Below, piece by piece: positions 55,178 to 64,000 of a stretch of DNA of 64,000 nucleotides; position 1 is the stretch's first letter, and the number at the start of each line of letters is the position of its first letter. The DNA comes from Seonamhaeicola aphaedonensis (GTDB taxonomy: Bacteria > Bacteroidota > Bacteroidia > Flavobacteriales > Flavobacteriaceae). A program made the translations under genes and the position numbers. The stretch spans positions 496,001 to 560,000 of the forward strand of contig NZ_QRDX01000001.1 in NCBI RefSeq assembly GCF_003386195.1, read 5' to 3'. The notes under the pieces are model-generated. The model was given only the letters and a program-made list of their open reading frames with translations. It was not told the origin of the DNA and made no database searches.

Positions 55178-56245
55178 ATGACTCGATGGCTATTCATATT
55201 AACCTTTATTTTTGTCGCTCTTTCTTGTGAAAAGGAAACTGTTGACAAACCAGCTACTGGCCCCACACCTAGTCCGCTTCAAATTCCAGAACTATTCTCT
55301 AATAATTTATTGGACCCAGTTATTCCCTTTGACAATCCACAGACCAAAGAAGGTGTTGCGTTAGGGAATAAGCTATTTGTTGACCCTATTTTATCACTTA
55401 ACAACTCGCAATCCTGTGCAGATTGTCATATTAGCAAAAAGGCATTTTCTGACAGCGATAGATTTAGTGAAGGTGTAGAAGGCATTAGAGGGAATAGAAA
55501 TTCTATGCCACTATTTAATTTGGCTTGGAACTTTGATGAAAAATTCTTTTGGGATGGAAACACCTTTAGTCTAGAACATCAGGCTTTTATTCCTGTTACA
55601 GATCCTATTGAAATGAATACAACTTGGGCAGATGTTGAACAAAAACTACAACAACACCCAGAATACCCTACACTTTTTGAACGGGCTTTTGGAACTTCAA
55701 TCATAGACTCGACTCTTGTAGTTAAAGCCATTGCACAATTTGAACGAACGCTTATCTCTGCTAATTCTAAATTTGATAAATTTCTTTTAGGAGACGTTGA
55801 ACTAACTCCTGAGGAATTAAACGGTTTCAATGTCTTTATGGATGAAGCAAAAGGAGACTGTTTTCATTGTCATGGGAACGAAAGAAATCCGTTATGGACT
55901 GATAATAGATTTCATAATAATGGACTCGATTCTCAATTTACCGATTTAGGTCATGGAGCTATAACTGGTGACCCTGCTGACAACGGAAAATTCAAAACAC
56001 CTTCACTTCGCAACTTACAGTTTACCGCACCCTATATGCACGATGGAAGATTTGCTACTCTAGACGACGTTATAAACCACTACAGCGAAGGGCTTCAAAA
56101 TTCCCCAACTATAGACCCACTTATGAAAAAAGTCAACCAAGGAGGTGTTCAATTAAGCCCTGAAGATAAGGCAGATTTAAAGGCGTTTCTTTTAACTCTT
56201 TCAGACTTTGAATTTGTCAATAATCTTATTTTTAAAAATCAATAA
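55178..56245 (+). CDS. MbnH/MauG-family dihaem cytochrome c peroxidase lipoprotein
   Basis: A 355-residue lipoprotein (lipobox ALSC). It has two haem-binding motifs, CADCH (Cys80-Cys83-His84) and CFHCH (Cys228-Cys231-His232), and RNSMPLFNLAWN, FFWDGN and TAPYMHDGRFATLDDVI typical of MauG/CCP proteins. Pairing with MbnP suggests it oxidises the partner's tryptophan rather than acting as a peroxidase, as known for MbnH. PYMHDG keeps the methionine usual in peroxidases, so the bond type is not settled by sequence. Confidence 0.9.
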   Translation: MTRWLFILTFIFVALSCEKETVDKPATGPTPSPLQIPELFSNNLLDPVIPFDNPQTKEGVALGNKLFVDPILSLNNSQSCADCHISKKAFSDSDRFSEGVEGIRGNRNSMPLFNLAWNFDEKFFWDGNTFSLEHQAFIPVTDPIEMNTTWADVEQKLQQHPEYPTLFERAFGTSIIDSTLVVKAIAQFERTLISANSKFDKFLLGDVELTPEELNGFNVFMDEAKGDCFHCHGNERNPLWTDNRFHNNGLDSQFTDLGHGAITGDPADNGKFKTPSLRNLQFTAPYMHDGRFATLDDVINHYSEGLQNSPTIDPLMKKVNQGGVQLSPEDKADLKAFLLTLSDFEFVNNLIFKNQ

Positions 56246-56310
56246 TAAAAAACTATAAAACCATTTATTAATATAATGTTAGGTTCTGTGGTAATCCGTG
56301 ACTTAAATTG

Positions 56311-56318
56311 TATATTTG
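56311..56318 (+). promoter_or_regulatory. -7 element of the suf operon promoter
   Basis: TATATTTG, an exact TAnnTTTG, lies 33 bases before the sufA start. The -33 region (TGTG at 56287-56290, spacer 20) is weak. Confidence 0.6.
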
Positions 56319-56351
56319 CACTCTATTTAGAGTCAATCTAATTAAAAACAA

Positions 56352-56681
56352 ATGATTAAAGTCTCAGAAACAGCAAAGAAAAAAGTAATTGAGCTCATGA
56401 CCGAAGACGGTTATGACGCCTCTACAGATTTTATTCGTGTTGGTGTGAAAAGTGGCGGTTGTTCTGGTCTATCTTATGATTTAAAATTTGATAAAGAACA
56501 ACAGGAAGACGACAAAGTTTTTGAAGATAATGGTGTAAAAATCATTGTAGACAAAAAGAGCTTTTTATACCTCATTGGCACTACCTTAGAGTATTCTGGT
56601 GGGTTGAACGGAACTGGGTTTGTTTTTAACAACCCTAATGCCAATAGAACTTGTGGTTGTGGCGAATCATTTTCGCTTTAA
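56352..56681 (+). CDS. sufA: A-type Fe-S carrier protein (SufA/IscA family)
   Basis: A 109-residue HesB/IscA family protein with the cysteine ligands in [17 protein letters not shown] and the C-terminal [11 protein letters not shown]. It receives or carries Fe-S clusters made by SufBCD. It is first of the suf operon with a 17-base gap to sufB. No sufE or sufU is visible within the window. Confidence 0.93.
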   Translation: MIKVSETAKKKVIELMTEDGYDASTDFIRVGVKSGGCSGLSYDLKFDKEQQEDDKVFEDNGVKIIVDKKSFLYLIGTTLEYSGGLNGTGFVFNNPNANRTCGCGESFSL

Positions 56682-56698
56682 TTTTTAAGAAAATATTT

Positions 56699-58147
56699 AT
56701 GTCGAAATATACTGAGGACGATTTAAGAGAAGAATTAAAAACCAAGGAATATGAATACGGTTTTTATACTGATATTAAATCAGAGACTTTCCCTAATGGT
56801 TTAAACGAAGATATAGTAAGAGCTATTTCAAAAAAGAAAGAAGAACCAGAATGGATGACTGAATGGCGTTTGGAAGCATTCAAAATCTGGAAAGATATGG
56901 AGGAACCTGAATGGGCAAATGTGAACTATGAAAAGCCCGATTTTCAAGCCATTTCATACTACTCAGCGCCTAACAGTAAGCCCAAATATAACAGTATTGA
57001 TGAAGTTGACCCAGAACTATTGGAAACTTTCAACAAGCTAGGTATTTCATTAGACGAGCAAAAGAAACTAGCTGGTGTTGCTATGGATGTAGTTGTAGAC
57101 TCTGTTTCGGTAGCAACAACTTTTAAAGAAACTTTGGCAGAACAAGGCATTATTTTCATGAGTATTTCTGAAGCGATTCAAGAGCATCCAGAATTGGTTA
57201 AGAAATACATAGGCACTGTAGTTCCTCAAAGAGATAATTTCTATGCCGCCTTAAACAGTGCTGTATTTAGTGATGGTAGTTTCTGTTACATTCCAAAAGG
57301 AGTTAAGTGCCCAATGGAATTATCTACATACTTCAGAATTAATCAAGCAGGAACTGGTCAGTTTGAAAGAACTTTGGTTATTGCAGACAAAGGTAGTTAT
57401 GTGAGTTACCTTGAAGGTTGTACGGCACCTAGCAGAGATGAAAACCAATTACATGCAGCAGTTGTAGAATTAATTGCTCTTGATGATGCTGAAATAAAAT
57501 ATTCAACCGTACAAAACTGGTTCCCTGGAAATGCCGAAGGCAAAGGTGGTGTTTACAATTTTGTGACCAAACGTGGTTTGTGTGAAACCAATGCAAAAAT
57601 CTCTTGGACGCAAGTTGAAACAGGAAGTGCCGTAACCTGGAAATATCCTTCATGTGTATTGAAAGGCAATAATTCTGTTGGAGAGTTTTATTCCATAGCG
57701 GTGACTAATAACTACCAACAAGCCGATACTGGAACAAAAATGATTCATCTTGGTAAGAATACCAAATCAACCATCATTTCAAAAGGTATTTCAGCAGGAA
57801 AATCGCAAAATTCCTATCGAGGTTTGGTTCAAATAAACTCAAGAGCTGAAAATGCTCGTAACTTTTCTCAGTGTGATAGCTTATTAATGGGTAATGAGTG
57901 TGGAGCACATACATTTCCATACATTGAAGTAAAAAACCAATCTGCCCAAATAGAGCACGAAGCAACAACAAGTAAAATTGGTGAAGATCAAATATTTTAT
58001 TGTAACCAAAGAGGTATTGATACCGAAAAGGCCATAGCTTTAATCGTGAATGGCTTTAGCAAAGAAGTGTTAAACAAACTACCAATGGAATTTGCAGTTG
58101 AAGCACAAAAATTATTAGAAATAAGTTTAGAGGGAAGCGTTGGATAA
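56699..58147 (+). CDS. sufB: Fe-S cluster assembly scaffold protein SufB
   Basis: A 482-residue scaffold subunit. I start at the ATG giving [18 protein letters not shown]; the frame runs open further upstream, which would overlap sufA. Family segments such as [42 protein letters not shown] and [17 protein letters not shown] are complete. It forms the SufBC2D complex where the cluster is built. SufC and SufD follow, with a small lipoprotein gene between. Confidence 0.96.
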   Translation: MSKYTEDDLREELKTKEYEYGFYTDIKSETFPNGLNEDIVRAISKKKEEPEWMTEWRLEAFKIWKDMEEPEWANVNYEKPDFQAISYYSAPNSKPKYNSIDEVDPELLETFNKLGISLDEQKKLAGVAMDVVVDSVSVATTFKETLAEQGIIFMSISEAIQEHPELVKKYIGTVVPQRDNFYAALNSAVFSDGSFCYIPKGVKCPMELSTYFRINQAGTGQFERTLVIADKGSYVSYLEGCTAPSRDENQLHAAVVELIALDDAEIKYSTVQNWFPGNAEGKGGVYNFVTKRGLCETNAKISWTQVETGSAVTWKYPSCVLKGNNSVGEFYSIAVTNNYQQADTGTKMIHLGKNTKSTIISKGISAGKSQNSYRGLVQINSRAENARNFSQCDSLLMGNECGAHTFPYIEVKNQSAQIEHEATTSKIGEDQIFYCNQRGIDTEKAIALIVNGFSKEVLNKLPMEFAVEAQKLLEISLEGSVG

Positions 58148-58158
58148 AATTTCTTTTT

Positions 58159-58521
58159 ATGAAAAAGCTAATCATTCTTTTTATTTGTGCATTTTCATTT
58201 TTTCTCAGTTGTAAACATGAAGAAAAAAGCGGTAAAATAATTTCGGGCGACTATGTGTTTCATGGTGATGCTGCCGTTTTACAAACAGACACACTCATAT
58301 ATGGAGTCATCATCAATGAAAAAGCGCTTGAATTAAATCAAAAAGCAGAACCTTTAAAAAACCAGCTAACAGATATGGTTAGGGTTCAACTTAGAGGTAT
58401 TATAAATAAAGCAAAACACGAAACCATTCTTTGGGAAGACAAATTAGAAATAATAGAAATACTAAAAGTTGAAGCACTTCCTAATGATGATTATAATGAC
58501 GTTATTAAACTAAGCCAGTAA
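58159..58521 (+). CDS. Small lipoprotein inserted in the suf operon
   Basis: A 120-residue lipoprotein (FFLSC lipobox). The mature part, [23 protein letters not shown] to [14 protein letters not shown], reads as a compact beta domain that faintly recalls the NlpE C-terminal OB-like fold. It is 11 bases after sufB and 2 before sufC, so it is expressed with the SUF machine though it should be exported. I recall similar genes at this spot in other flavobacteria. Function unknown. Confidence 0.75.
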   Translation: MKKLIILFICAFSFFLSCKHEEKSGKIISGDYVFHGDAAVLQTDTLIYGVIINEKALELNQKAEPLKNQLTDMVRVQLRGIINKAKHETILWEDKLEIIEILKVEALPNDDYNDVIKLSQ

Positions 58522-58523
58522 AT

Positions 58524-59276
58524 ATGTTAAAGATAGAAAACTTACACGCAGGTGTTGAAGATAAGAGTATATTAAAAGGTATTAACCTAGAGGTAAAAGC
58601 AGGTGAAGTTCATGCCATAATGGGACCAAATGGTTCAGGTAAAAGCACTCTATCATCTGTAATAGCAGGTAAAGAAGAGTACGAGGTTTCAGAAGGAAGC
58701 ATCATTTTTGAAGGTGAAGATATTGAAGAACTAGAAGCCGATGAACGTGCCCACAAAGGCATCTTCCTTTCATTTCAATATCCTGTTGAAATCCCAGGAG
58801 TTTCGGTCACCAACTTTATTAAAACAGCTATCAACGAAACTAGAAAGGCAAAAGGTTTAGAGGAGATGCCTGCTAAAGATATGCTTAAGTTAATCCGTGA
58901 AAAATCAGATTTACTTGAAATAGATAGAAAATTTTTATCGCGCTCATTGAACGAAGGGTTTTCAGGTGGTGAAAAGAAACGTAATGAGATTTTCCAAATG
59001 GCTATGTTAGAACCAAAATTAGCCATTCTTGATGAAACCGATTCTGGATTAGATATCGATGCGCTTCGTATTGTTGCCAATGGTGTTAACAAACTCAAAA
59101 GCAAAAACAATGCAGTTATTGTAATTACGCATTACCAAAGGTTATTAGATTATATTGTTCCAGACTATGTTCATGTTTTACACGATGGTAAAATTGTAAA
59201 ATCTGGAAGTAAAGAGTTAGCACACGAGCTTGAGGAAAAAGGATACGATTGGATTAAAGAAGAAGTAGGCGTTTAG
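58524..59276 (+). CDS. sufC: SUF system ATPase SufC
   Basis: A 250-residue ABC-type ATPase. Walker A is [13 protein letters not shown], the signature is [12 protein letters not shown] and Walker B is [16 protein letters not shown]. The SufC-specific [13 protein letters not shown] sequence is clear. It works with SufB and SufD in cluster assembly, not in transport. A repeat-like 79-base gap separates it from sufD. Confidence 0.97.
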   Translation: MLKIENLHAGVEDKSILKGINLEVKAGEVHAIMGPNGSGKSTLSSVIAGKEEYEVSEGSIIFEGEDIEELEADERAHKGIFLSFQYPVEIPGVSVTNFIKTAINETRKAKGLEEMPAKDMLKLIREKSDLLEIDRKFLSRSLNEGFSGGEKKRNEIFQMAMLEPKLAILDETDSGLDIDALRIVANGVNKLKSKNNAVIVITHYQRLLDYIVPDYVHVLHDGKIVKSGSKELAHELEEKGYDWIKEEVGV

Positions 59277-59345
59277 CTGGTAACCAGTTGGCAGTATACA
59301 GTTAGCAGTCATCTGAACTGTAGACTAAATACTGAACCCCGAACA
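59277..59345 (+). repeat. Low-complexity intergenic repeat between sufC and sufD
   Basis: GGTAACCAGTTGGCAGTATA is followed by degenerate CAGTTAGCAGT, CTGAACTGTAGACT, AAATACTGAAC and CCCGAACACAG units. This style of CTGAAC/CAGT words is common between flavobacterial genes. It interrupts an otherwise tightly packed operon. Confidence 0.55.
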
Positions 59346-59355
59346 CAGAAGAAAT

Positions 59356-60669
59356 ATGGACTTAAAAGAAAAACTATTATCATCATTTTTAGTATTCGAA
59401 AATCAATCAGAAATTGATTCTTACGTAAGCGATGTTAGAAATGATGCCATAAAAATGTTTGAGAAAAAAGGCTTCCCCACCAAAAAAGATGAAGCTTGGA
59501 AATACACTTCTTTAAACAAACTTTTAAAAGAAGACTATAGTGTATTCCCTAAACAGGAAAATGCTCTTGAATACAGGGACGTTGAGAAGTATTTTATTCA
59601 CGACATAGACAGTTATAAAATCATCTTTGTTGATGGCAAGTATTCATCACATCTTTCTGAAACAACGCATGATGGTTTAGATGTTTGCTTAATGTCTGCA
59701 GCATTAAACAAGCCAAAATACAGATTGGTAATTGAAAACTATTTCAATAAAGCTGCCACAACTGATAGTTTATCTTCTTTAAATACAGCCTTTTCAAAAG
59801 AAGGTGCCTACGTACATATTCCGAAAGGAAAAATAATTGAAAAGCCCATTCAGATTATTCATTTTTCAACAGGTAACGAATCTGCTACCATGTTACAACC
59901 CCGTAACCTGATAGTTGTTGAAGAGAATTCTCATGTGCAGATAATTGAGTGCCACCAAAGTTTAACGAGTAACCCTGTATTAACTAACAGCGTTACTGAA
60001 ATTTTTGCCAAAAAGCGCGCTATTATTGATTATTATAAAATTCAAAACGATACGCAAGAAGCTTCATTAATTGATAACACATTTATAAAACAAAAGCAAG
60101 AAAGTATCGCCTCTGTTCATACATTTTCTTTTGGCGGCAAATTAACACGCAATAACCTTAACTTTTATCAAGAAGGAGAACGTATTGATTCTACTTTAAA
60201 AGGTGTTACTATTATTGGAGACAAACAACATGTTGACCATAATACGTTGGTACACCACATTGAACCTAATTGCGAAAGTCATCAAGATTATAAAGGTATT
60301 TTTGCCGATAATGCTACTGGGGTTTTTAATGGCAAGGTAATAGTCGAAAAAGAGGCTCAAAAAACCAATGCATTTCAGGCCAATAACAACATCCTAATCA
60401 GTGACAAAGCTACCATTAACACGAAACCTCAATTAGAGATTTTTGCAGATGATGTTAAATGCTCACATGGATGTACCGTTGGGCAATTAGATGAAAGTGC
60501 GCTTTTTTATATGCGTTCTCGTGGAATTCCCGAAAAAGAAGCCAAAGCTTTATTAATGTATGCGTTTAGTAATAATGTTTTAAGTTCTGTAAAAATTCCA
60601 GAATTAAAGCTTAGAATTACCAAAATTATTGCCAACAAGTTGGGTGTAAATATTGGGTTTGATTTATAA
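59356..60669 (+). CDS. sufD: Fe-S cluster assembly protein SufD
   Basis: A 437-residue partner of SufB. It holds AYVHIPKGKIIEKPIQIIH, VDHNTLVHHIEPNCESHQDYKG, AQKTNAFQANNNILISDKA and the ending SHGCTVGQLDESALFYMRSRG. These form the beta-helix core and the C-terminal helices that contact SufB and SufC. It follows the sufC gap and precedes sufS by 33 bases. Confidence 0.96.
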   Translation: MDLKEKLLSSFLVFENQSEIDSYVSDVRNDAIKMFEKKGFPTKKDEAWKYTSLNKLLKEDYSVFPKQENALEYRDVEKYFIHDIDSYKIIFVDGKYSSHLSETTHDGLDVCLMSAALNKPKYRLVIENYFNKAATTDSLSSLNTAFSKEGAYVHIPKGKIIEKPIQIIHFSTGNESATMLQPRNLIVVEENSHVQIIECHQSLTSNPVLTNSVTEIFAKKRAIIDYYKIQNDTQEASLIDNTFIKQKQESIASVHTFSFGGKLTRNNLNFYQEGERIDSTLKGVTIIGDKQHVDHNTLVHHIEPNCESHQDYKGIFADNATGVFNGKVIVEKEAQKTNAFQANNNILISDKATINTKPQLEIFADDVKCSHGCTVGQLDESALFYMRSRGIPEKEAKALLMYAFSNNVLSSVKIPELKLRITKIIANKLGVNIGFDL

Positions 60670-60702
60670 ACTAAGTCTACTACAAAAGGCTTTCTACTAC
60701 TC

Positions 60703-61917
60703 ATGTTTGATGTTGAAAAAATAAGAAAAGATTTCCCCATTCTTTCAAGGAAAGTTAATGGTAAACCTTTGGTGTATTTTGACAATGCAGCTACATCTCA
60801 AACACCCCAACAAGTTATTGATGTCATTGTAGACTACTATCATAATTACAATGCAAACATCCACAGAGGTGTACATACCTTAAGCCAAGAAGCTACCGAT
60901 TTATACGAGCAATCCAGACAAAAAATCCAGAAACATTTTAATGCGAAATTTTCACATGAAATCATCTTTACGTCGGGTACTACTCATGGAATTAACCTTG
61001 TAGCAAACGGATTTTCATCTATTCTAAAAAAAGGTGATGATATTATTGTCTCGGCATTAGAGCATCATAGCAATATTGTTCCGTGGCAAATGTTATGTGA
61101 GCGCACTGGAGCCAACCTTAAAGTCATTCCTATGAATGATGAAGGTGAGTTGGTAATGTCTGCTTATGACAGATTACTCTCTAAGAACACCAAGTTGGTT
61201 TTTGTTAATCATATTTCGAATGCCTTAGGAACTATAAATCCTATTGAATATATCATTGAAAAAGCACATGATAGTGGAGCTGCGATTTTAATTGATGGCG
61301 CCCAAGCTTGCCCACACATTAAACCCGATCTTCAAGGGTTAGATGTTGACTTTTATGTAGCCTCTGCTCATAAAATGTGTGGTCCAACTGGTGTTGGCAT
61401 GCTTTATGGAAAAGAAGCATGGTTAAAAAAGTTACCACCATACCAAGGCGGTGGAGAAATGATTGCCGAAGTAACGTTTGAAAAAACCACCTATGCCGAT
61501 TTACCTCATAAATTTGAAGCTGGAACTCCCAACATAGCTGGAGGTATTGTTTTTGGAGCAGCCATAGATTATATGAATAGTATTGGATTTGATACCATAG
61601 CCAAATATGAAAATGAATTACTACAATATGCTAGCCAAAAACTTTTAGCAATTGAAGGCTTAAAGATATATGGTACAGCAAAAAATAAAACCTCGGTGAT
61701 ATCATTTAATTTAGAGGGTATTCACCCTTACGATGTTGGTTCTATTCTAGATAAACTAGGAATTGCCGTTCGTACGGGACATCACTGTGCACAGCCTATT
61801 ATGGATTACTACAAAATCCCAGGAACCATCAGAGCTTCCTTTGCTTTTTATAACACCAAGGCTGAAATTGACACTTTAGTTGAAGGCGTTAAAAAAGCTA
61901 AAATGATGTTGTCTTAA
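60703..61917 (+). CDS. sufS: Cysteine desulfurase SufS
   Basis: A 404-residue PLP enzyme giving sulfur for clusters. The Schiff-base lysine is in VASAHKMCGPTGVGMLYG and the catalytic cysteine in RTGHHCAQPIMDYY, typical of type II desulfurases. The N-terminal FDNAATSQTPQQVID is present. SufE or SufU would be expected next but the following gene is a metalloprotease, so that partner lies elsewhere. Confidence 0.96.
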   Translation: MFDVEKIRKDFPILSRKVNGKPLVYFDNAATSQTPQQVIDVIVDYYHNYNANIHRGVHTLSQEATDLYEQSRQKIQKHFNAKFSHEIIFTSGTTHGINLVANGFSSILKKGDDIIVSALEHHSNIVPWQMLCERTGANLKVIPMNDEGELVMSAYDRLLSKNTKLVFVNHISNALGTINPIEYIIEKAHDSGAAILIDGAQACPHIKPDLQGLDVDFYVASAHKMCGPTGVGMLYGKEAWLKKLPPYQGGGEMIAEVTFEKTTYADLPHKFEAGTPNIAGGIVFGAAIDYMNSIGFDTIAKYENELLQYASQKLLAIEGLKIYGTAKNKTSVISFNLEGIHPYDVGSILDKLGIAVRTGHHCAQPIMDYYKIPGTIRASFAFYNTKAEIDTLVEGVKKAKMMLS

Positions 61918-62039
61918 TTCTTGTCTTTTCTGACATCACGAAACTTTTTATCGGTTTTTTAATCCTCATCTCAGAATTATTCGCTAGAAGTCAATTAAAA
62001 ATAATATCTTCATCATTAACTAATTTTAATTAACGTATA

Positions 62040-63176
62040 ATGAAAAAACTACTTTTAGGTTTTCTAGTAATGGTACTTCTAGTTCTTAGTTGTGATAAAG
62101 ACATTCAAAACCCTAATCAAGAATTGACTCAAGATTCTATTGATATGAGTGATTTTTATGTTTATACCGATACCAAGACAAACGGTACAGCTAAAGTAGC
62201 GCATGGAGAACAATCTTTTTTTAATTGTTTTACCATGGAAAACTTAAATCGTTTACTAAATGAAAATCCTGACCTAGAGAAAAAGATGTATGATATTGAA
62301 TACAATACTCGTAAATTTATTTCTGAAAATAATTTAAAACCTGGCAAAGGCAATGGAGGCAATGGCTCTGGAGGCAACGGTGGTTCTGGAGGAGGCAGTG
62401 GTGGTTCAGGTACTGATGGAATTACACCCTATACTGTCTTTTCAGGAACTAATACCATTCCAGTAATATTTCATATCATTTATAGTTCAAGTTCAGAAAA
62501 TATTCTAGATTCACAATTAAATGACCAGATAGAAGCTTTACAAGAAGATTTTAATGCCAACAATCCAAATAATCAAAATATACCACTTGATTTTCAAGGT
62601 ATTGAAGCAAATATTGGCGTAAATTTTAAGTTAGCTGGAGTAGTTAGGGTTCAAAGCAAAAAAAGAAGTTGGAGACCTGATGATTCTATGAAATTTACTT
62701 CATCTGGGGGAAGTGATGTTATTGATCCTGAACATTATCTTAATATTTGGGTGGTAAATAGTATGCCTTATATGGGTGGATATATTTTGGGCTATGCACA
62801 ATTTCCAGGAGGTAGTTGGTCTACAGACGGCATAGTTCTTGACCATCGCTTTGTAGGCATCACGCAATATTCTACTGGCAGAACTGCAACCCATGAAATT
62901 GGTCACTGGATGGATCTTAGACATATATGGGGTGATGGCCCTTGTGGTTATGATGATTATGTAGTTGATACTCCAGAAGCAGATAGCTACAATACAGGTT
63001 GTTATACATATCCAGGCCCAACTAGTTGTAACTCACATGACATGTTTATGAACTTTATGGATTACACCGATGACACTTGCATGAACCTGTTTACAATTGG
63101 TCAAAAAGCAAGAATGGCGGCTACATTTAATGCCGAAAATAGTTTTAGAAAAAACATGGGCATAACAATAAATTAG
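62040..63176 (+). CDS. M43-family (pappalysin-like) metalloprotease lipoprotein
   Basis: A 378-residue lipoprotein (VLSC lipobox). The zinc motif HEIGHWMDLRH is the H-E-x-x-H-x5-H form of M43 enzymes, with the Met-turn in FMNFMDYTDDTCMNLFT. The segment before the domain is a Gly/Ser/Asn linker of about 30 residues (near residues 100-128). Cysteines in GDGPCGYDD, TGCYTYPGP and TSCNSHD are spaced for disulfides. It probably cleaves proteins at the cell surface. A 122-base gap from sufS suggests an independent unit. Confidence 0.9.
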   Translation: MKKLLLGFLVMVLLVLSCDKDIQNPNQELTQDSIDMSDFYVYTDTKTNGTAKVAHGEQSFFNCFTMENLNRLLNENPDLEKKMYDIEYNTRKFISENNLKPGKGNGGNGSGGNGGSGGGSGGSGTDGITPYTVFSGTNTIPVIFHIIYSSSSENILDSQLNDQIEALQEDFNANNPNNQNIPLDFQGIEANIGVNFKLAGVVRVQSKKRSWRPDDSMKFTSSGGSDVIDPEHYLNIWVVNSMPYMGGYILGYAQFPGGSWSTDGIVLDHRFVGITQYSTGRTATHEIGHWMDLRHIWGDGPCGYDDYVVDTPEADSYNTGCYTYPGPTSCNSHDMFMNFMDYTDDTCMNLFTIGQKARMAATFNAENSFRKNMGITIN

Positions 63177-63249
63177 TAAAAAACCACATTATAATTTTAA
63201 AGGTGCTTAGGTGTCTTTTTTGTGAATTTAATTTTAAATTAACTTTACT

Positions 63250-64000
63250 ATGAAATGGATATTGATGCTTTTCACTATTATCTCATTAAAAACATGTGAT
63301 AATTCCGGTATACTAAATCAAAATATCATGTTGAATGGCACCTATAACATTATAACTTTAAATGGTAAAGATATTTCAGAATTTGAGCTTACAATCGCTT
63401 TTAACGATTCTACTGAACAGGTTTCAGGGTTCTCAGGCTGCAACCGATTTTTCGGCCCCTATACCATTGATCGTAATACTTTAAAATTGGGACCATTGGC
63501 TTCGACCAAGAGAATGTGTTCTCCTAAATTTAATGATGTAGAAAGTAAAATTTTGGACGCACTATTAAAACTAAACTCCTTTTCAGTTGATGATGATATT
63601 TTAAAACTATTAGGAGATAACAATATCCTAATTCAGGCAATAAAACTAGAAAATGATTCCTTATCAATTTCATTTGAATATACAACTCATTCTAGAGGAA
63701 ATTTTCAAAATATAAAAGTTAACGAAAAGTCCATTTCCGTTCAAAATAAGAGAAATGGCTCCATAATTAAATATACCTGCGATAATGAACAATGGAAAAA
63801 ATTAATGGAGTCTACTAAAACCATTAATATTAAAGCCATCCAAAATTTAGAAGCCCCTTCTCAAAAACGACTCTATGACGGTGCAGCTATGGCTACACTA
63901 AAAATTATTTATGATGGTAAAACTTATATTACCCCAACTTTTGACCACGGTAATCCACATCCAGAAATAGTGAATCTTGTTAAAGAAATCTTATCAACAG
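63250..64000 (+). CDS. META/HslJ-domain lipoprotein, 3' end outside window
   Basis: The ATG at 63250 opens a frame that continues to the window edge, at least 250 residues. A short signal (LFTIISLKTCDN) ends in a lipobox-like cysteine. The META domain is in FSGCNRFFGPYTIDRNTLKLGPLASTKRMC, the GCNR and TKRMC motifs being diagnostic. After it, from about residue 115, a second region of unclear family follows. META proteins occur in envelope stress settings, and the function here is unknown. Confidence 0.75.
   Translation, partial: MKWILMLFTIISLKTCDNSGILNQNIMLNGTYNIITLNGKDISEFELTIAFNDSTEQVSGFSGCNRFFGPYTIDRNTLKLGPLASTKRMCSPKFNDVESKILDALLKLNSFSVDDDILKLLGDNNILIQAIKLENDSLSISFEYTTHSRGNFQNIKVNEKSISVQNKRNGSIIKYTCDNEQWKKLMESTKTINIKAIQNLEAPSQKRLYDGAAMATLKIIYDGKTYITPTFDHGNPHPEIVNLVKEILST

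Noticed and set aside
56651-56698. Upstream extension of sufB
   Set aside because: It overlaps sufA; MSKYTEDD at 56699 is the expected SufB N-terminus.
62340-62425. Gly/Ser/Asn repeats as a mobile or minisatellite element
   Set aside because: The units are irregular and encode a linker between signal region and protease domain.

Overview
The window comes from a low-GC Bacteroidota chromosome, almost certainly a marine member of the Flavobacteriaceae. Several things in the sequence point there. There is a gldD-gldE gliding pair next to ssb, mutY and an HU gene. Promoters fit the Bacteroidota -33 TTTG / -7 TAnnTTTG pattern, Shine-Dalgarno sequences are nearly absent, and lipoproteins with short lipoboxes are frequent. 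The three-subunit succinate dehydrogenase and the SUF operon are also of Bacteroidota type. The gene content is mostly core chromosome and densely packed. The longest stretch without a gene is 284 bp (18729-19012). I see no insertion sequence, prophage, CRISPR array or integron.

Layout. 1-6.2 kb: end of a kelch-repeat protein, fabD, lspA, then galE and a DegT-type sugar aminotransferase on the minus strand, the Kdo transferase waaA and a small Ala/Glu-rich lipoprotein. 6.2-8.2 kb: uronate catabolism pair (DUF4861 lipoprotein and kduI). 8.3-8.6 kb: tRNA-Leu(UAA) and tRNA-Gly(GCC) with their own promoter and terminator. 8.6-15 kb: mutS, a SpoU-type rRNA/tRNA methyltransferase, a SAM methyltransferase, a secreted lipoprotein, and a fused folK/deoxynucleoside kinase. 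15-23 kb: a VUT (YhhQ) transporter, an AsmA-like protein, a two-gene unit encoding an RpoD-like sigma factor and a bS21-like ribosomal protein, a DUF2797 gene and a GH3-family adenylating enzyme. 23-26 kb: clpP-clpX and rplU-rpmA. 26-34 kb: DUF4199, a drug/metabolite exporter, a Cys-rich HMA lipoprotein, the gldD/gldE/ssb/mutY/HU block, a 30-residue basic protein and RNase G. 34-45 kb: aldo/keto reductase, OmpA lipoprotein, exonuclease III, a giant outer-membrane barrel candidate, an M28 peptidase and sdhCAB. 45-51.5 kb: Xaa-Pro aminopeptidase, aspartate kinase facing an HTH-ACT protein, a hydrolase, two tandem zinc-ribbon paralogues and thiL. 51.6-56.2 kb: a tight four-gene lipoprotein operon with two beta-propeller proteins followed by an MbnP/MbnH-like pair. 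56.3-61.9 kb: sufA-sufB-lipoprotein-sufC-sufD-sufS. 62-64 kb: an M43 metalloprotease lipoprotein and a META/HslJ-domain lipoprotein cut by the window edge.

The locus I would look at first is the sigma factor plus bS21 operon (19013-20083). Both proteins look like diverged paralogues of housekeeping gene-expression components. In this phylum bS21 helps hide the anti-Shine-Dalgarno sequence, so the pair could couple a promoter choice to a modified ribosome. The MbnP/MbnH operon with two propeller lipoproteins, the rplU leader hairpin that exposes an AGGAGG core, and the HTH-ACT protein facing lysC are further candidates. All functional statements come from reading motifs and from family knowledge. 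No database search was run.
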